From NCBI GenBank assembly GCA_003170825.1, contig PMYL01000041.1, positions 144,509-208,508 on the forward strand: a stretch of DNA of 64,000 nt, read 5' to 3'. Positions 33,509 to 42,827 of this stretch are shown in pieces. Under the pieces are notes generated by a model. That model had not been told where the DNA came from. It did not search any database and worked only from the letters and a program-made list of their open reading frames with translations. Made by a program: the position numbers and the translations under genes. Origin of the DNA: Acidobacteriaceae bacterium. GTDB taxonomy: Bacteria; Acidobacteriota; Terriglobia; Terriglobales; Acidobacteriaceae. Each line of letters begins with the position of its first letter. Within the stretch, counting starts at the first letter, position 1.

Positions 33509-35953
33509 TTGAAGACAGCCGCGCGCAGTGTTGATTCGACCTCTGAATTGCACCTGAACCGCCTGCAGAGTCATCGCGGACGCCGCCGGATTTTGGAGCT
33601 GGCCGGCGTTTTTGCCGCTTGTTTACTGGCTGGCGAAATTGGACTGACTGTCCCTTTTACGAGCGGAACCGTATCCCCCGTGTGGCCTGCGGCAGGAGTC
33701 GCGCTGGCCGCCATGCTTATCTTCGGCTATCGCATCTGGCCGGCAGTCGCCATGGCTGCATTCATCGTAAATTTCTTTACCGGCATCCCGCATCTGGCCG
33801 CGGCCGGAACCGCTTTGGGCAGCACGGCTGGTCCGCTGTGCGGCGTCTGGCTCCTGCGGCAACTGCCGGAATTCCGGCCTTCCCTCACCAGGCTTCGAGA
33901 TGTACTCGGAATGAGTATTTGCGGCGCCTTTTGCGGCACCGCGGTAAGCGCGACCATCGGCACTATTGTTTTGGCTCTGGCCGGCGTGAATGCCGGTTCC
34001 GGTTATGCGCCCGCGTGGCTGACGTGGTGGTTGGGCGACGCCACGGGGGTGTTGATCGTTACCCCGCTCGTACTGACCGTCACGGGGCTGATGGCGGTCA
34101 GGGAAAAGCGGCGGCAGGCCGAATTGGCGTGCCTGCTGCTGGGAACTGTCTCAAGCGCGTCGTTGATCTTTGGTCAACGGCTTGGATCGATGCATGCCGG
34201 TGTATTCGCGTTCGGCATTTTCCCTTTCGTGCTCTGGGGGGCCATACGGTTCGAGGTGCCGGGGTCGGCAGCCGTGAGCTTTTTGAGTTCTGCCATCGCC
34301 GTGTGGGGAACCGTTCGCGGCTTCGGGCTAGTCATCAATGGCGCCGCCCAGCAGAACGCCATGCTGCTCCAGTCATTTATCGCCGTCACCTCGGTCTCGG
34401 GCCTGGTATTGGCAGCCGTGATCGCGGAGAGAGCGGAACTCATACGCAAGCAGAGCACCCTGGAAGCGCTTGAGCACAGCGAGAAAAATTATCGCGGCAT
34501 CGTAGAGACCGCGTACGAGGGCATCTGGAAGGTGAATGCCGAATTTGAAACCTCCCTGGTCAATGGGCGCATGGCAGAACTGCTCGGGTATACCGCCCAG
34601 GAAATGCTGGGCAGGCCGCTGTTTGATTTCATGTTCGAGAGTGACATCAAGCAGAAGAAATCCGAGATGGAACGCCTGCGCCTTGGCGTCAGCGAACAGA
34701 TTGAAACCCGATATCGCAAGAAGGATGGGGAAGCATTATGGGCGCGGGTTACGACCTCGCCGATTATCGGTGGGGACGGGGGCTTTGAAGGCGCGCTGGC
34801 CATGGTCAGCGATATGACGGAGCAAATGCGCGCTGAATCGGAACAGCGCCGCTCACAGGAACGGATCAGCTTGCTTTTCCGGGCAGTGGAACAGACGGCC
34901 GATAGCGTCGTAATCACCGACCGCGACGGCACGATCAAGTATGTAAATCCAGCGTTTGAAGTCATTACGGGTTACAGCCGCCAGGAAGTTGTCGGCAAAA
35001 CGCCTGGCATCTTGAAGTCCAACCTGCAAGACAAGGCTTTCTACAGCCGGCTCTGGGGTCAGATTCTGCAAGGTGAGGATTTCCGCGGGACGCTTGTGGA
35101 CCGCAAGAAGTCAGGGGAACTGTACTGGGCGGAGCAGACCATCAGCCCGATCAAGGACAGCGCAGGCGTCACCTCCCATTATGTTTCTGTGTGCAAGGAC
35201 ATAACGGTGTTCCGCAAACAGCAGGAGCGGGAAATCCAGTTGCAAATGGCGCGCAACGTACAGGAGCGGTTCTATACCGGCGCAGCGACGTGCGCCGCCG
35301 GATTTGATATCGCTTGCGCCATCTACCCCGACAAGGAAGCTTGCGGCGACTACCTGGACTCGTTCTCAATGCCTGACGGGCGAATTTGCATCGGCATCGG
35401 CGATGTGAGTGGACACGGCCTGGACTCCGCGCTGGTGATGGCGCTGACCCGCGCTTATGTGCGCTCATTCGCCCAGGTCGAAGCAGATTTGGCGAAGATA
35501 CTGAGCCGCGTCAACCATATGCTGCTTGCGGACCTGGAGGACGCCCGGTTCGTCACCATGCTGCTGGTTTGCCTGGATGGAACGAATGGCAGACTCTCTT
35601 ATGCCAGCGCAGGGCACGTTTCAGGCTTTCTGATGAATGAATCGGGCGAGATCGATCATGTGCTGGAAAGCTCGGGTCCGCCGCTGGGACTATTTCCCGA
35701 TTCCAGCTTTGTCACCTCTACAGTACCTTTGACCTCGCAGCATATCATGATTTTATTGACGGACGGCACGACGGAGATGACAACGCCGGGAGACGTGGAG
35801 TTCAGCACCGACGGAGTTCTCGAATACGTGCGCGCCCATCGGCAAGATTCAGCGAACGAACTCGTGCATGGCATCTATCGCGCCGCTCGGAGCTTCGCAG
35901 GCGACCATCCTCAGCAAGATGACGCCACGGGCGTCATTGTAAAAGTTGCCTGA
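33509..35953 (+). CDS. MASE1-PAS-PAS-SpoIIE (PP2C) membrane phosphatase
   Basis: The 814-residue sensor phosphatase has an N-terminal MASE1 domain with about eight membrane helices (about 27-310; VSPVWPAAGVALAAMLIFG near its start). Two PAS domains follow (YRGIVETAYEGIWKV near 330; AVEQTADSVVITDRDG near 457), then a SpoIIE-type PP2C domain from about 585 (YPDKEACGDYLDSF, IGIGDVSGHGLDSALVMAL, ILLTDGTTEM) with the expected metal-binding Asp residues. It would dephosphorylate the STAS protein in response to a membrane or PAS-sensed signal. The TTG start at 33509 has GGGGAGG immediately upstream. It is transcribed divergently from the kinase/STAS genes. Confidence 0.9.
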   Translation: MKTAARSVDSTSELHLNRLQSHRGRRRILELAGVFAACLLAGEIGLTVPFTSGTVSPVWPAAGVALAAMLIFGYRIWPAVAMAAFIVNFFTGIPHLAAAGTALGSTAGPLCGVWLLRQLPEFRPSLTRLRDVLGMSICGAFCGTAVSATIGTIVLALAGVNAGSGYAPAWLTWWLGDATGVLIVTPLVLTVTGLMAVREKRRQAELACLLLGTVSSASLIFGQRLGSMHAGVFAFGIFPFVLWGAIRFEVPGSAAVSFLSSAIAVWGTVRGFGLVINGAAQQNAMLLQSFIAVTSVSGLVLAAVIAERAELIRKQSTLEALEHSEKNYRGIVETAYEGIWKVNAEFETSLVNGRMAELLGYTAQEMLGRPLFDFMFESDIKQKKSEMERLRLGVSEQIETRYRKKDGEALWARVTTSPIIGGDGGFEGALAMVSDMTEQMRAESEQRRSQERISLLFRAVEQTADSVVITDRDGTIKYVNPAFEVITGYSRQEVVGKTPGILKSNLQDKAFYSRLWGQILQGEDFRGTLVDRKKSGELYWAEQTISPIKDSAGVTSHYVSVCKDITVFRKQQEREIQLQMARNVQERFYTGAATCAAGFDIACAIYPDKEACGDYLDSFSMPDGRICIGIGDVSGHGLDSALVMALTRAYVRSFAQVEADLAKILSRVNHMLLADLEDARFVTMLLVCLDGTNGRLSYASAGHVSGFLMNESGEIDHVLESSGPPLGLFPDSSFVTSTVPLTSQHIMILLTDGTTEMTTPGDVEFSTDGVLEYVRAHRQDSANELVHGIYRAARSFAGDHPQQDDATGVIVKVA

Positions 35954-36172
35954 AAAGCCGTCCTTTTATCGATCCGGTGATCCATGAGAATCTCCTTGGG
36001 CCTGGGAGCCGAATCTCTTGTCAGGCGCGTATATCCCGGCGAGTGCACTGTCAATCATTGACATGATTTCGGCGGGCGGAGATTCGAGCTGTTCCCGCGC
36101 CCTCGGAGTCGCAGTTTTCCAACCTGATGCATCCACAGGCGCAGGCCGCCTCCAAAGCGATACACTCACCTC

Positions 36173-37429
36173 ATGCGCCCTCGCACCACAGCCCGCGTGA
36201 GCCTGACCGCGCTGCTCGGCACTCCGGTGACCGATGCGCAGGGCCACCTGCGCGGGCGGCTCAAGGATATCGCCGTGGCCACCGGCGAGGATGCGGGCAA
36301 GGTGGCCGGGCTGGTGCTGAAGACGCGCACCGGGCTGTTCATCGTGGCCTCAGAGGACGTGATGGAGACGCCTGCCGGCACACTCGAATTGCGTTCGTCG
36401 GGAGCGATGGTTTCGCTGAAGGAGGAGGGCAACTACCTCTACCTGCGGCAGGATCTGATCGACCGCCAGATTATCGACATTCACGGCCGCAAGGTGGTGC
36501 GCGTCAACGACGTCGATCTGGAGTGGATGGGCCACGGGGCGGCGCACCTGCTGCGCGTCGTCGAGGTCGAGGTGGGCTTGCGCGGGGCTTTTCGCAGGGT
36601 CTTCAAAGGGCTGCTGCCGCGGGCAACGCTGGAAACAATCTCGCGCAAGCTCGGCGCGCACGGCATCCCCTGGGAGTTCGTCGACGTGATCGAAGTCGAC
36701 CCGGCCCGCCGCGTCAAGCTGCGCATCGAGTACGAGCGGCTCTCTGAGATGCACCCCTCAGACCTGGCCGATATTCTCGAAGACCTGGCGCCCGCCGAGC
36801 GCGAGGTCATCTTTGCCTCGCTGGACGAAGAGGTGGCCGCCGAAGCCCTCGAAGAGGTCGAGCCCAAGCTGCAAAAGACCCTGCTGGAGAAGCTGGACGA
36901 GGAGAGGATCGCCGATATCGTTGAGGAGATGGACCCCGGCGCGGCCGCAGACCTGCTGGCCGAGCTGCCCGAGGAGCAGTCCGACGCCATCCTGGAAGAG
37001 ATGGAACCGGAAGAGCGGCAGGAGGTGGAAGAACTGCTCGAGTTCGACGAGGACTCGGCCGCCGGCTGCATGACTACCGACTTCGTCTACCTGGGAATGC
37101 AGTCCACCGTAGCCCAGGCGGTGCAGGCCCTGCGCAGCTTCGACGGCGACCCGGAGAGCGTGACGGAGATCTACCTGCTGGACGAGAAGCGGGTACTGCG
37201 CGGCGCAATCACGCTGGCGCGGGTGGTGATGGCGCAGCCGGAGACGCGGCTGGCCGTGCTGGCCGAGCCTCGTGTGCTCTCCTGCCCGTCCGGCCTGCAC
37301 CAGAACGACCTGGCCGAACTCTTCGATAAATACAACCTGCACGCGCTGCCCGTGGTGGACGCCCAGGGCCGCATGGTGGGCGTAGTGCAGGCCGACCATG
37401 TGATCAGCTTCCTGCGCGAGAAGCTCTAA
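36173..37429 (+). CDS. Soluble PRC-barrel / MgtE N-terminal / CBS protein
   Basis: The 418-residue protein has no membrane helices. Two PRC-barrel-like segments (about 8-70 and 75-160) precede a MgtE_N superhelical domain (LADILEDLAPAEREVIFASLDEE, ADIVEEMDPGAAADLLAELPEEQ; about 195-295) and a CBS pair (about 300-418, ending VVDAQGRMVGVVQADHVI). In MgtE channels the same N-CBS part senses cytoplasmic Mg2+ and gates the pore. Here the pore is absent, so it may act on a separate transporter, most plausibly the Nramp-like one at 39153. The ATG at 36173 gives the full first PRC repeat. Confidence 0.85.
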   Translation: MRPRTTARVSLTALLGTPVTDAQGHLRGRLKDIAVATGEDAGKVAGLVLKTRTGLFIVASEDVMETPAGTLELRSSGAMVSLKEEGNYLYLRQDLIDRQIIDIHGRKVVRVNDVDLEWMGHGAAHLLRVVEVEVGLRGAFRRVFKGLLPRATLETISRKLGAHGIPWEFVDVIEVDPARRVKLRIEYERLSEMHPSDLADILEDLAPAEREVIFASLDEEVAAEALEEVEPKLQKTLLEKLDEERIADIVEEMDPGAAADLLAELPEEQSDAILEEMEPEERQEVEELLEFDEDSAAGCMTTDFVYLGMQSTVAQAVQALRSFDGDPESVTEIYLLDEKRVLRGAITLARVVMAQPETRLAVLAEPRVLSCPSGLHQNDLAELFDKYNLHALPVVDAQGRMVGVVQADHVISFLREKL

Positions 37430-37561
37430 GTTATTGAAAACAGACCTTGAGAACGATTCTCAAATTGCGTTTATTGTGCAGGATTGCCAACTTCGATTCC
37501 GGCCTTGTGACTAATGTGAGATAAAATTCCCGGAATGATCCGAAATTGTGAAAGACTATGG

Positions 37562-39025
37562 ATGATGCAGTTTCCCAAGATCATTCAGGGCGGCATGGGC
37601 GTGGGCGTTTCCAACTGGCGCCTGGCCAATGCCGTCTCCAAACTCGGCCAGCTGGGCGTGGTTTCCGGCACGGCTCTGGATTCTCTCTTTGTGCGCCGCC
37701 TCGCCGATGGCGACCTGGGCGGACACATGCGCCGCGGCCTGGATGCCTTCCCCTTTCCCGAGATGGCCAGGCGCATCTGGGAGGAGCACTTCATCCCTGG
37801 CGGCAAGGGCTGCGAAGCGCCGTATCCGGCCATACCCATGCACCAGCGCCGCGACCTGCGCAAGGTGGTCGAGCTGTGCATCGTGAGCAACTTTGTCGAG
37901 GTATATCTGGCGCGGGAAGGGCACAAGAATCCCGTGGGCATCAATTTTCTTGAGAAGGTGCAGATTCCTCACCTCGCTTCGATCTACGGCGCGATGCTGG
38001 CCGGGGTGGGCTATGTGCTGATGGGCGCGGGCATTCCGCTGCACATTCCCGGCGTGCTGGACGCCTTTGCGATGCACCATCCGGCCGAGTACAAGCTGGC
38101 GGTGACGGGCGCGGCGACGGGACAGGATACGCAGATGAGCCTCGATCCGGCTGAGTACGCGGAAGGCCCGCTCCCGATCCTCTACCGGCCAAGGTTTCTT
38201 TCCATCGTCTCCTCGAACACGCTGGCCACGACCATGCTGCGCCGGGCCAGCGGCCGCGTGGACGGGTTGGTGATCGAAAGCCCGACGGCGGGGGGGCACA
38301 ATGCGCCTCCTCGCGGCAAGCTCCAGCTCAATGCCTCCGGAGAGCCGGTTTACGGCGAGCGGGATCAGGTCAACATTCAGGATTTGCGGGCGCTGGGCGT
38401 ACCCTTCTGGCTGGCTGGCGGGTATGGAAACGCCCGGAAACTGCGCGAGGCGCTCGATCAGGGCGCCGCGGGCGTGCAGGTGGGGACGGCATTCGCCTTC
38501 AGCGAGGAGTCCGGCCTGCGTCCCGACCTGAAGAAGTCGCTCCTGGCCCAGGCTGTGACCGGAACGGGCGAGGTGTTTACCGATCCACTGGCCTCGCCCA
38601 CCGGATACCCGTTCAAGGTGGCGCAGTTGCAAGGCTCATATTCCGATCCGGAGGTTGCCGCGGCGCGGACCAGGGTCTGCGACCTGGGCTTGCTGCGGGA
38701 ACCGTACACCGCGCCGAACGGCAACATCGGCTACCGCTGCGCCGCCGAGCCGGTGGCCAACTACGTGGCTAAGGGCGGCAAGGCCGAGGAAACGGTGGGA
38801 CGCAAGTGCCTATGCAACGCCCTGATGGCCAACATCGGCTACGAGCAGACGCGCAAGGACGGTTTCGTGGAGCCGGCTCTGGTCACCATCGGCGACGACC
38901 TGAATACGGTCGCGCAGTTCCTGGCTCCGGGGCGGACGACCTATAGCGCCGCCGATGTGGTCGAGTCCCTGCTGAGCCTGAGCGCGGACGCCGTTACCGC
39001 CGAGCCGGTTTTGGCCAGCGCCTGA
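37562..39025 (+). CDS. Nitronate monooxygenase / PfaD-like FMN enzyme
   Basis: The 487-residue protein is a TIM-barrel FMN oxidoreductase of the 2-nitropropane dioxygenase family, starting PKIIQGGMGVGVSNWRLANAVS. It has ESPTAGGHNAPP (about 239-250) with the conserved His, and WLAGGYGNARKLREALDQGAAGVQVGTAFAF (about 281-311) for phosphate binding. The C-terminal 140 residues with Cys (RVCDLG, GYRCAAEP, GRKCLCNAL) go beyond simple nitronate monooxygenases and resemble the PfaD subgroup. ATG 37562 or 37565 (MM). It lies between two metal-related genes with 110-130 bp spacers, possibly only by chance. Confidence 0.82.
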   Translation: MMQFPKIIQGGMGVGVSNWRLANAVSKLGQLGVVSGTALDSLFVRRLADGDLGGHMRRGLDAFPFPEMARRIWEEHFIPGGKGCEAPYPAIPMHQRRDLRKVVELCIVSNFVEVYLAREGHKNPVGINFLEKVQIPHLASIYGAMLAGVGYVLMGAGIPLHIPGVLDAFAMHHPAEYKLAVTGAATGQDTQMSLDPAEYAEGPLPILYRPRFLSIVSSNTLATTMLRRASGRVDGLVIESPTAGGHNAPPRGKLQLNASGEPVYGERDQVNIQDLRALGVPFWLAGGYGNARKLREALDQGAAGVQVGTAFAFSEESGLRPDLKKSLLAQAVTGTGEVFTDPLASPTGYPFKVAQLQGSYSDPEVAAARTRVCDLGLLREPYTAPNGNIGYRCAAEPVANYVAKGGKAEETVGRKCLCNALMANIGYEQTRKDGFVEPALVTIGDDLNTVAQFLAPGRTTYSAADVVESLLSLSADAVTAEPVLASA

Positions 39026-39152
39026 CTCGCCGGCCAAGCAAAGAATTATAGTTTGTCGCTTCTGGGTTCCGTGCGCCAGGGTTCGCGTCTCCCCGCTTGG
39101 CCTGTTATGGTCATTGAGGAAACAGATGAATCCTCCTTAGGAACCGGCTGGG

Positions 39153-40403
39153 ATGTGGAAGCGTTGGCGAATCCGGATACTGCTGTTTCTGGCCGTTCTC
39201 GGCCCCGGATTCATTACCGCCAATGTCGATAACGACTCCGGCGGCATCCTCACCTACTCCCAGGCCGGCGCGCAGTACGGCTACACCCTCCTGTGGACCA
39301 TCATTCCCATCACCATCGCGTTGATCGTGGTGCAGGAGATGTGCGCCCGCATGGGCGTGGTCACCGGCAAAGGACTGAGCGACCTGATCCGCGAGGAGTT
39401 CGGCCTGCGCCTCACCTTTGTGCTCATGGTGCTGCTGGTGGTGGTCAACTACACCAACGTGGTCACCGAGTTCATCGGCATCGCCGGCTCCATGCACCTG
39501 TTCCACGTCTCCAAATTCATCTCCGTGCCCTTTTGCGCGGCGCTGGTCTGGTACATGGTGGTGCGGGGCAGCTACAAGAGCACGGAAAAGATCTTCATCG
39601 TCGCCTCTTTGATCTATATCTCGTACATCTTTGCCGGGGTGCTGTCGCAGCCCAGCTGGCACGATGCGCTGTGGGCCACGGTCAAGCTGCCGGCCAAGTC
39701 GGTGTGGAGCGACAAGGCCTATATGTATATGGCCATCGGCGTGGTGGGCACCACCATTGCGCCGTGGATGCAGTTCTACCTGCAATCGTCGATCGTGGAG
39801 AAGGGCATTCGCGTGAAGGACTACGCGGCCTCGCGGCTGGATGTGATCGTCGGCAGCCTCTTCACCGACATTGTGGCCTGGTTCATCATCGTGGCCTGCG
39901 CGGCCACGCTCTACGTGCATGGCATGGGGGCCATCCAGGTGGCATCGGACGCGGCCGAGGCGATGCGCCCGCTGGCCGGCGACTACGCCTTTCTGCTCTT
40001 CGCCTTCGGGCTGTTCAACGCATCGATCTTCGCGGCCTCAATCCTGCCCATCTCGACGGCCTACACGGTCTGCGAGGGCCTGGGCGTCGAGTCGGGAGTG
40101 GACAAGCGCTTCAAGGAAGCGCCGTTCTTCTATTGGCTTTACACGCTGCTGATTGTGGGCGGCGCGCTGACCGTCCTGCTGCTGCCCGACGCGCAACTGA
40201 TCAACGTGGCCATTCTTTCGCAGGTGCTCAACGGCGTCCTGCTGCCGGTGGTCATCATTCTGATGCTGATGCTCATCAATCGCAAAGACCTGATGGGCGA
40301 GCACAGGAACTCCCGGCTGTGGAACGTGATTGCGTGGGTAACCAGCATCATCGTGATCGGGATGACGCTGGTGATGCTGTGGGGGATGATGCCGGGGCAT
40401 TGA
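39153..40403 (+). CDS. Nramp-related metal ion transporter, possibly a Mg2+ type
   Basis: The 416-residue protein has about 11 membrane helices in the SLC11/Nramp pattern. The first helix break reads NVDNDSGGI instead of the DPGN of Mn/Fe transporters, and helix 6 reads VGTTIAPWMQFY instead of the MPHN-type motif, so the Met ligand that favours transition metals is not at its usual place. This fits the Nramp-related magnesium transporter group as I remember it, though I cannot verify the exact residues. The nearby MgtE_N-CBS protein supports a Mg2+ role. The start follows TCCTCCTTAGGAACC; GG(A/T)-rich sequence ahead is moderate. Confidence 0.82.
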   Translation: MWKRWRIRILLFLAVLGPGFITANVDNDSGGILTYSQAGAQYGYTLLWTIIPITIALIVVQEMCARMGVVTGKGLSDLIREEFGLRLTFVLMVLLVVVNYTNVVTEFIGIAGSMHLFHVSKFISVPFCAALVWYMVVRGSYKSTEKIFIVASLIYISYIFAGVLSQPSWHDALWATVKLPAKSVWSDKAYMYMAIGVVGTTIAPWMQFYLQSSIVEKGIRVKDYAASRLDVIVGSLFTDIVAWFIIVACAATLYVHGMGAIQVASDAAEAMRPLAGDYAFLLFAFGLFNASIFAASILPISTAYTVCEGLGVESGVDKRFKEAPFFYWLYTLLIVGGALTVLLLPDAQLINVAILSQVLNGVLLPVVIILMLMLINRKDLMGEHRNSRLWNVIAWVTSIIVIGMTLVMLWGMMPGH

Positions 40404-40456
40404 GGACTGTGTGTTCAGCGATGCGACAGGCCGAATTCAGAGTTCTGGGTATCCAG

Positions 40457-41047
40457 CTATGAATGACCGAAGTTCTTATCGAACCACTTGACGAAATGCT
40501 GTCTTTCAGCGACATTCTTCGAATCTAACAATTCCGTCCTGTAGCGTTCCAGATGGCTCTTGAGAACCTTGGGGAGGCGATGTGGATTGATCACAAGCTT
40601 CTGCGCTTTAGGATCGTAAGCCAATGCTTCCCCGCCTGGTGGTTGACCAAGACCCACTCCGCGAGTCCTCGAATTGTGATAAAGGCCGCACCTTGCATCG
40701 TGATAGAGGACGCGGAGCAGACTCTCGCGCTCGATCGTTGGAATCTTCGCTAATTCTGGAAAGACGTCCTGAGTGCCGGCCCTGAAATTCGCACCGTCGC
40801 CGTTTGCAAGCGCGCGACACTTGCCGATTGTCTCAAAGTAGCTGAGACAGATCTGAAGGACGGCAAACCCTGAATGATTCATGCTCTCAACCTTGCGTCC
40901 GTTTCCGAGTTCCTCCCCTCCATTTGATAGCAGATCCGCTACGTGCAATTGCCACCCTAAGGTCTGCTGGTAGAAGATATCAATCTTCTTTTCGGTCGAA
41001 AGTGGCCAATCGAGATCACTGTCCCGGTCTTTCCAAGAAATCATCAT
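40457..41047 (-). CDS. Hypothetical protein with HEPN-like RX4H motif
   Basis: The 196-residue, mostly helical protein has no membrane segment. RCGLYH (Arg119 to His124) followed by NSRTRGVGLG matches the RX4-6H RNase motif of HEPN domains. The sequence after it (LVINPHRLPKVLKSHLERYRTELL) looks like the closing helices of that fold. HEPN proteins are frequent in toxin and phage-defence systems. It is next to the HigBA pair on the same strand (66 bp downstream). The start at 41047 is supported by GGAGGAGG with 7-nt spacing. Identification as HEPN rests on the short motif only. Confidence 0.55.
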   Translation of the reverse strand: MMISWKDRDSDLDWPLSTEKKIDIFYQQTLGWQLHVADLLSNGGEELGNGRKVESMNHSGFAVLQICLSYFETIGKCRALANGDGANFRAGTQDVFPELAKIPTIERESLLRVLYHDARCGLYHNSRTRGVGLGQPPGGEALAYDPKAQKLVINPHRLPKVLKSHLERYRTELLDSKNVAERQHFVKWFDKNFGHS

Positions 41048-41112
41048 AGGAAATCCTCCTCCTTCCAACCCGCATCAAAGACGGCATGTCATTGCGACCC
41101 TACACAGGTGGA

Positions 41113-41394
41113 TTATGCCACGGCCAGCCGCTTGAGCTGAATGCGACCCGCGGGAATCTGAGCAAGTTCGTACTGAGCCTGCTGCGTAATCCAGCTTTGC
41201 GCGTTGCCGCCAAAGACCTGAGAGAGCCGGATGGCCATCTCCGGCGAGATGCCGCGCCTGCCGTTGACCAGTTCGGAGAGAGTGGTGCGCGTGACTCCCA
41301 GGGCTTGCGCGGCCTGCGTGATCGTGATGCCGAGCGGCTCGATGCACTCGCAAAGTACAACGCTGCCCGGATGTGGCGGATTCTTCATCGGCAT
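41113..41394 (-). CDS. higA: HigA-family antitoxin (XRE helix-turn-helix)
   Basis: The 93-residue antitoxin has the HigA opening [29 protein letters not shown], the HTH recognition segment [27 protein letters not shown] (about 35-61) and the [11 protein letters not shown] tail typical of the 'addiction module antidote HigA' family. It neutralises the RelE-fold toxin encoded 12 bp upstream on the same strand and probably represses their common promoter. AAGGAGG lies 7 nt before the ATG. Confidence 0.93.
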   Translation of the reverse strand: MPMKNPPHPGSVVLCECIEPLGITITQAAQALGVTRTTLSELVNGRRGISPEMAIRLSQVFGGNAQSWITQQAQYELAQIPAGRIQLKRLAVA

Positions 41395-41406
41395 GGGAAA
41401 ACCTCC

Positions 41407-41685
41407 TTAGTGGTAATCCAGATAATCGACTTCAGTCGCATGGCCCTCAACAAATCGAAAGATCACTCGCCAATTGGCTCGAACCGTGACCGCCACGAAA
41501 CCGTGCAATGGACCCTTCAGCGTGTGCAGGTTAAATCCTGGAAGATTCATATCCTCCACGGAACCGGCTGCATCCAGGCGTGCGAGGATGTTTCGCAGCT
41601 TCATCAGATGTTCCGCCATAACGCCGCGAGGGTTGTCGTCCTCGTAGAGGCGTTTCAGCCCCTTGTGGCGGAAGGACTTAATCAT
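41407..41685 (-). CDS. higB: HigB-family toxin (RelE/ParE fold mRNA interferase)
   Basis: The 92-residue toxin starts IKSFRHKGLKRLYEDDNPRGV and ends NWRVIFRFVEGHATEVDYLDYH, both typical of HigB. It carries the catalytic basic/His positions of the RelE fold. HigB cleaves mRNA at the ribosome. The toxin-first order is the HigBA norm. The two genes and the HEPN-like gene downstream form one likely minus-strand transcript. Confidence 0.93.
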   Translation of the reverse strand: MIKSFRHKGLKRLYEDDNPRGVMAEHLMKLRNILARLDAAGSVEDMNLPGFNLHTLKGPLHGFVAVTVRANWRVIFRFVEGHATEVDYLDYH

Positions 41686-42068
41686 GAGTAAGCGTAACGC
41701 GTAACGTAACGGCGGTCAAGAGGCCTTTGCCGAACCCTGGGCGGTCCACCGTAGGTCCGCCCGGACGGCCAGTCCTTGCCGAAAATAACCCTCCGTCGGC
41801 GCACACTGGTAGATAGAAAACAAGGGAGCAAAACCCCTCATCGACCGGAGAAGCCATACGTACCCCCCACCCCCCACCAAAATGCCCATTTTCTCGGATG
41901 CATCTTTGGTCCGGCGGAAAGGTTAAGAGATGTAGAATCAGAGATTTATCATGTAAACGCAAAGGCCGCCCTGTTATCTCAATGGTAAACTTCGACCGCG
42001 GAAAATCGCGGCTTTTTGCGGCTTTTAGCGCATAAAACGGCCTTTTATAGCCCTGTCGGGACTTCGCT
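41686..42068. other. Spacer without a supported gene
   Basis: Open frames here have poor composition. The stretch 41877-42060 contains short phrases such as CTTTGGTCCGGCGGAAAGG and GGCTTTTAGCGCATAAAACGGCC that resemble, weakly, the repeat arms around the DUF885 gene. The promoter of higBA must lie at the left edge of this spacer. Confidence 0.35.
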
Positions 42069-42509
42069 CTACAGCAGCTTTCCCGCGGCCAGATCGCGGA
42101 TGAGGCCGCGGTCGGCGGTGAGGAACTCGTAGCCGGAGAGGTCTTCAAGCTTGGTCCAGCGCAACTGCCGGAAGATGCGGTTATCGAGTTCGCCGGCGAA
42201 CTCGTGGACGGCAAAGAACTGCAGATCGACGGCGCCTCCATGGCGGTAGTTGTGGCGGATGCGGGTGACGCGGGGGCCGATGATGGCGCGGATGCCGAGT
42301 TCTTCGTCCAGCTCGCGGGCCAACGCCTGCTCGGGGCTCTCGCCGGCCTCGATCTTGCCTCCGGGAAACTCCCACAGCAGCGCCATAGGCTGATCCGGGC
42401 GGCGCTGACAGATGAGGACTTCGCCGCCGCGCACGATCAGGGCCGCCGCCACGAAGCGGAGCGCGGGACCGGCAGGGCGAGGATCGGAATTCGGCTGGGC
42501 TTCTTCCAC
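42069..42509 (-). CDS. Nudix hydrolase (MutT-like)
   Basis: The 146-residue protein contains a complete Nudix box, GGKIEAGESPEQALARELDEELGI split around residues 49-72, preceded by VLICQRRPDQPMALLWEFPGG. The arrangement is that of MutT-type 8-oxo-dGTP diphosphatases that sanitise the nucleotide pool, although other nucleoside polyphosphates are possible. It is a free-standing gene with spacers on both sides. Confidence 0.9.
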   Translation of the reverse strand: MEEAQPNSDPRPAGPALRFVAAALIVRGGEVLICQRRPDQPMALLWEFPGGKIEAGESPEQALARELDEELGIRAIIGPRVTRIRHNYRHGGAVDLQFFAVHEFAGELDNRIFRQLRWTKLEDLSGYEFLTADRGLIRDLAAGKLL

Positions 42510-42637
42510 CCCTTTAGTGTAAACGCACCAAAAGGGATGCAGGACCGAGCGGGCACATCATGTATAAGCGCCATCAAAGCCGTTCGGAACAGGCTGCGGA
42601 AATGGGGGAATGGCGACGAGTTCCCCGAAAGACCTAC

Positions 42638-42708
42638 CTCAGGGGCTAAAGCCCGCACTGATTATGCGGCATTTACGGCACGACTAAAGTCGTGCCCTGA
42701 TACAAAAC
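42638..42708. repeat. REP-type hairpin repeat, inverted copy
   Basis: CAGGGGCTAAAGCCCGC followed by GGCACGACT-aa-AGTCGTGCC (42677-42696) and CTGATACAAA is the reverse complement of the core of the repeats at 1436-1555 and 3749-3890. It lies 130 bp upstream of the Nudix gene start, in a 318-bp spacer with no supported gene. Confidence 0.7.
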
Positions 42709-42827
42709 CAGAGTTTTTCAGCAAACTCCCAAAGCCTGTACCTTTCACCGAAGCGAGTTTTTGCGCAGCCTGTAAAGCCCCGGCCTACCTCAGAAGTGAG
42801 TTTGCAGGCAGGTTCACAGCAAGCGGC

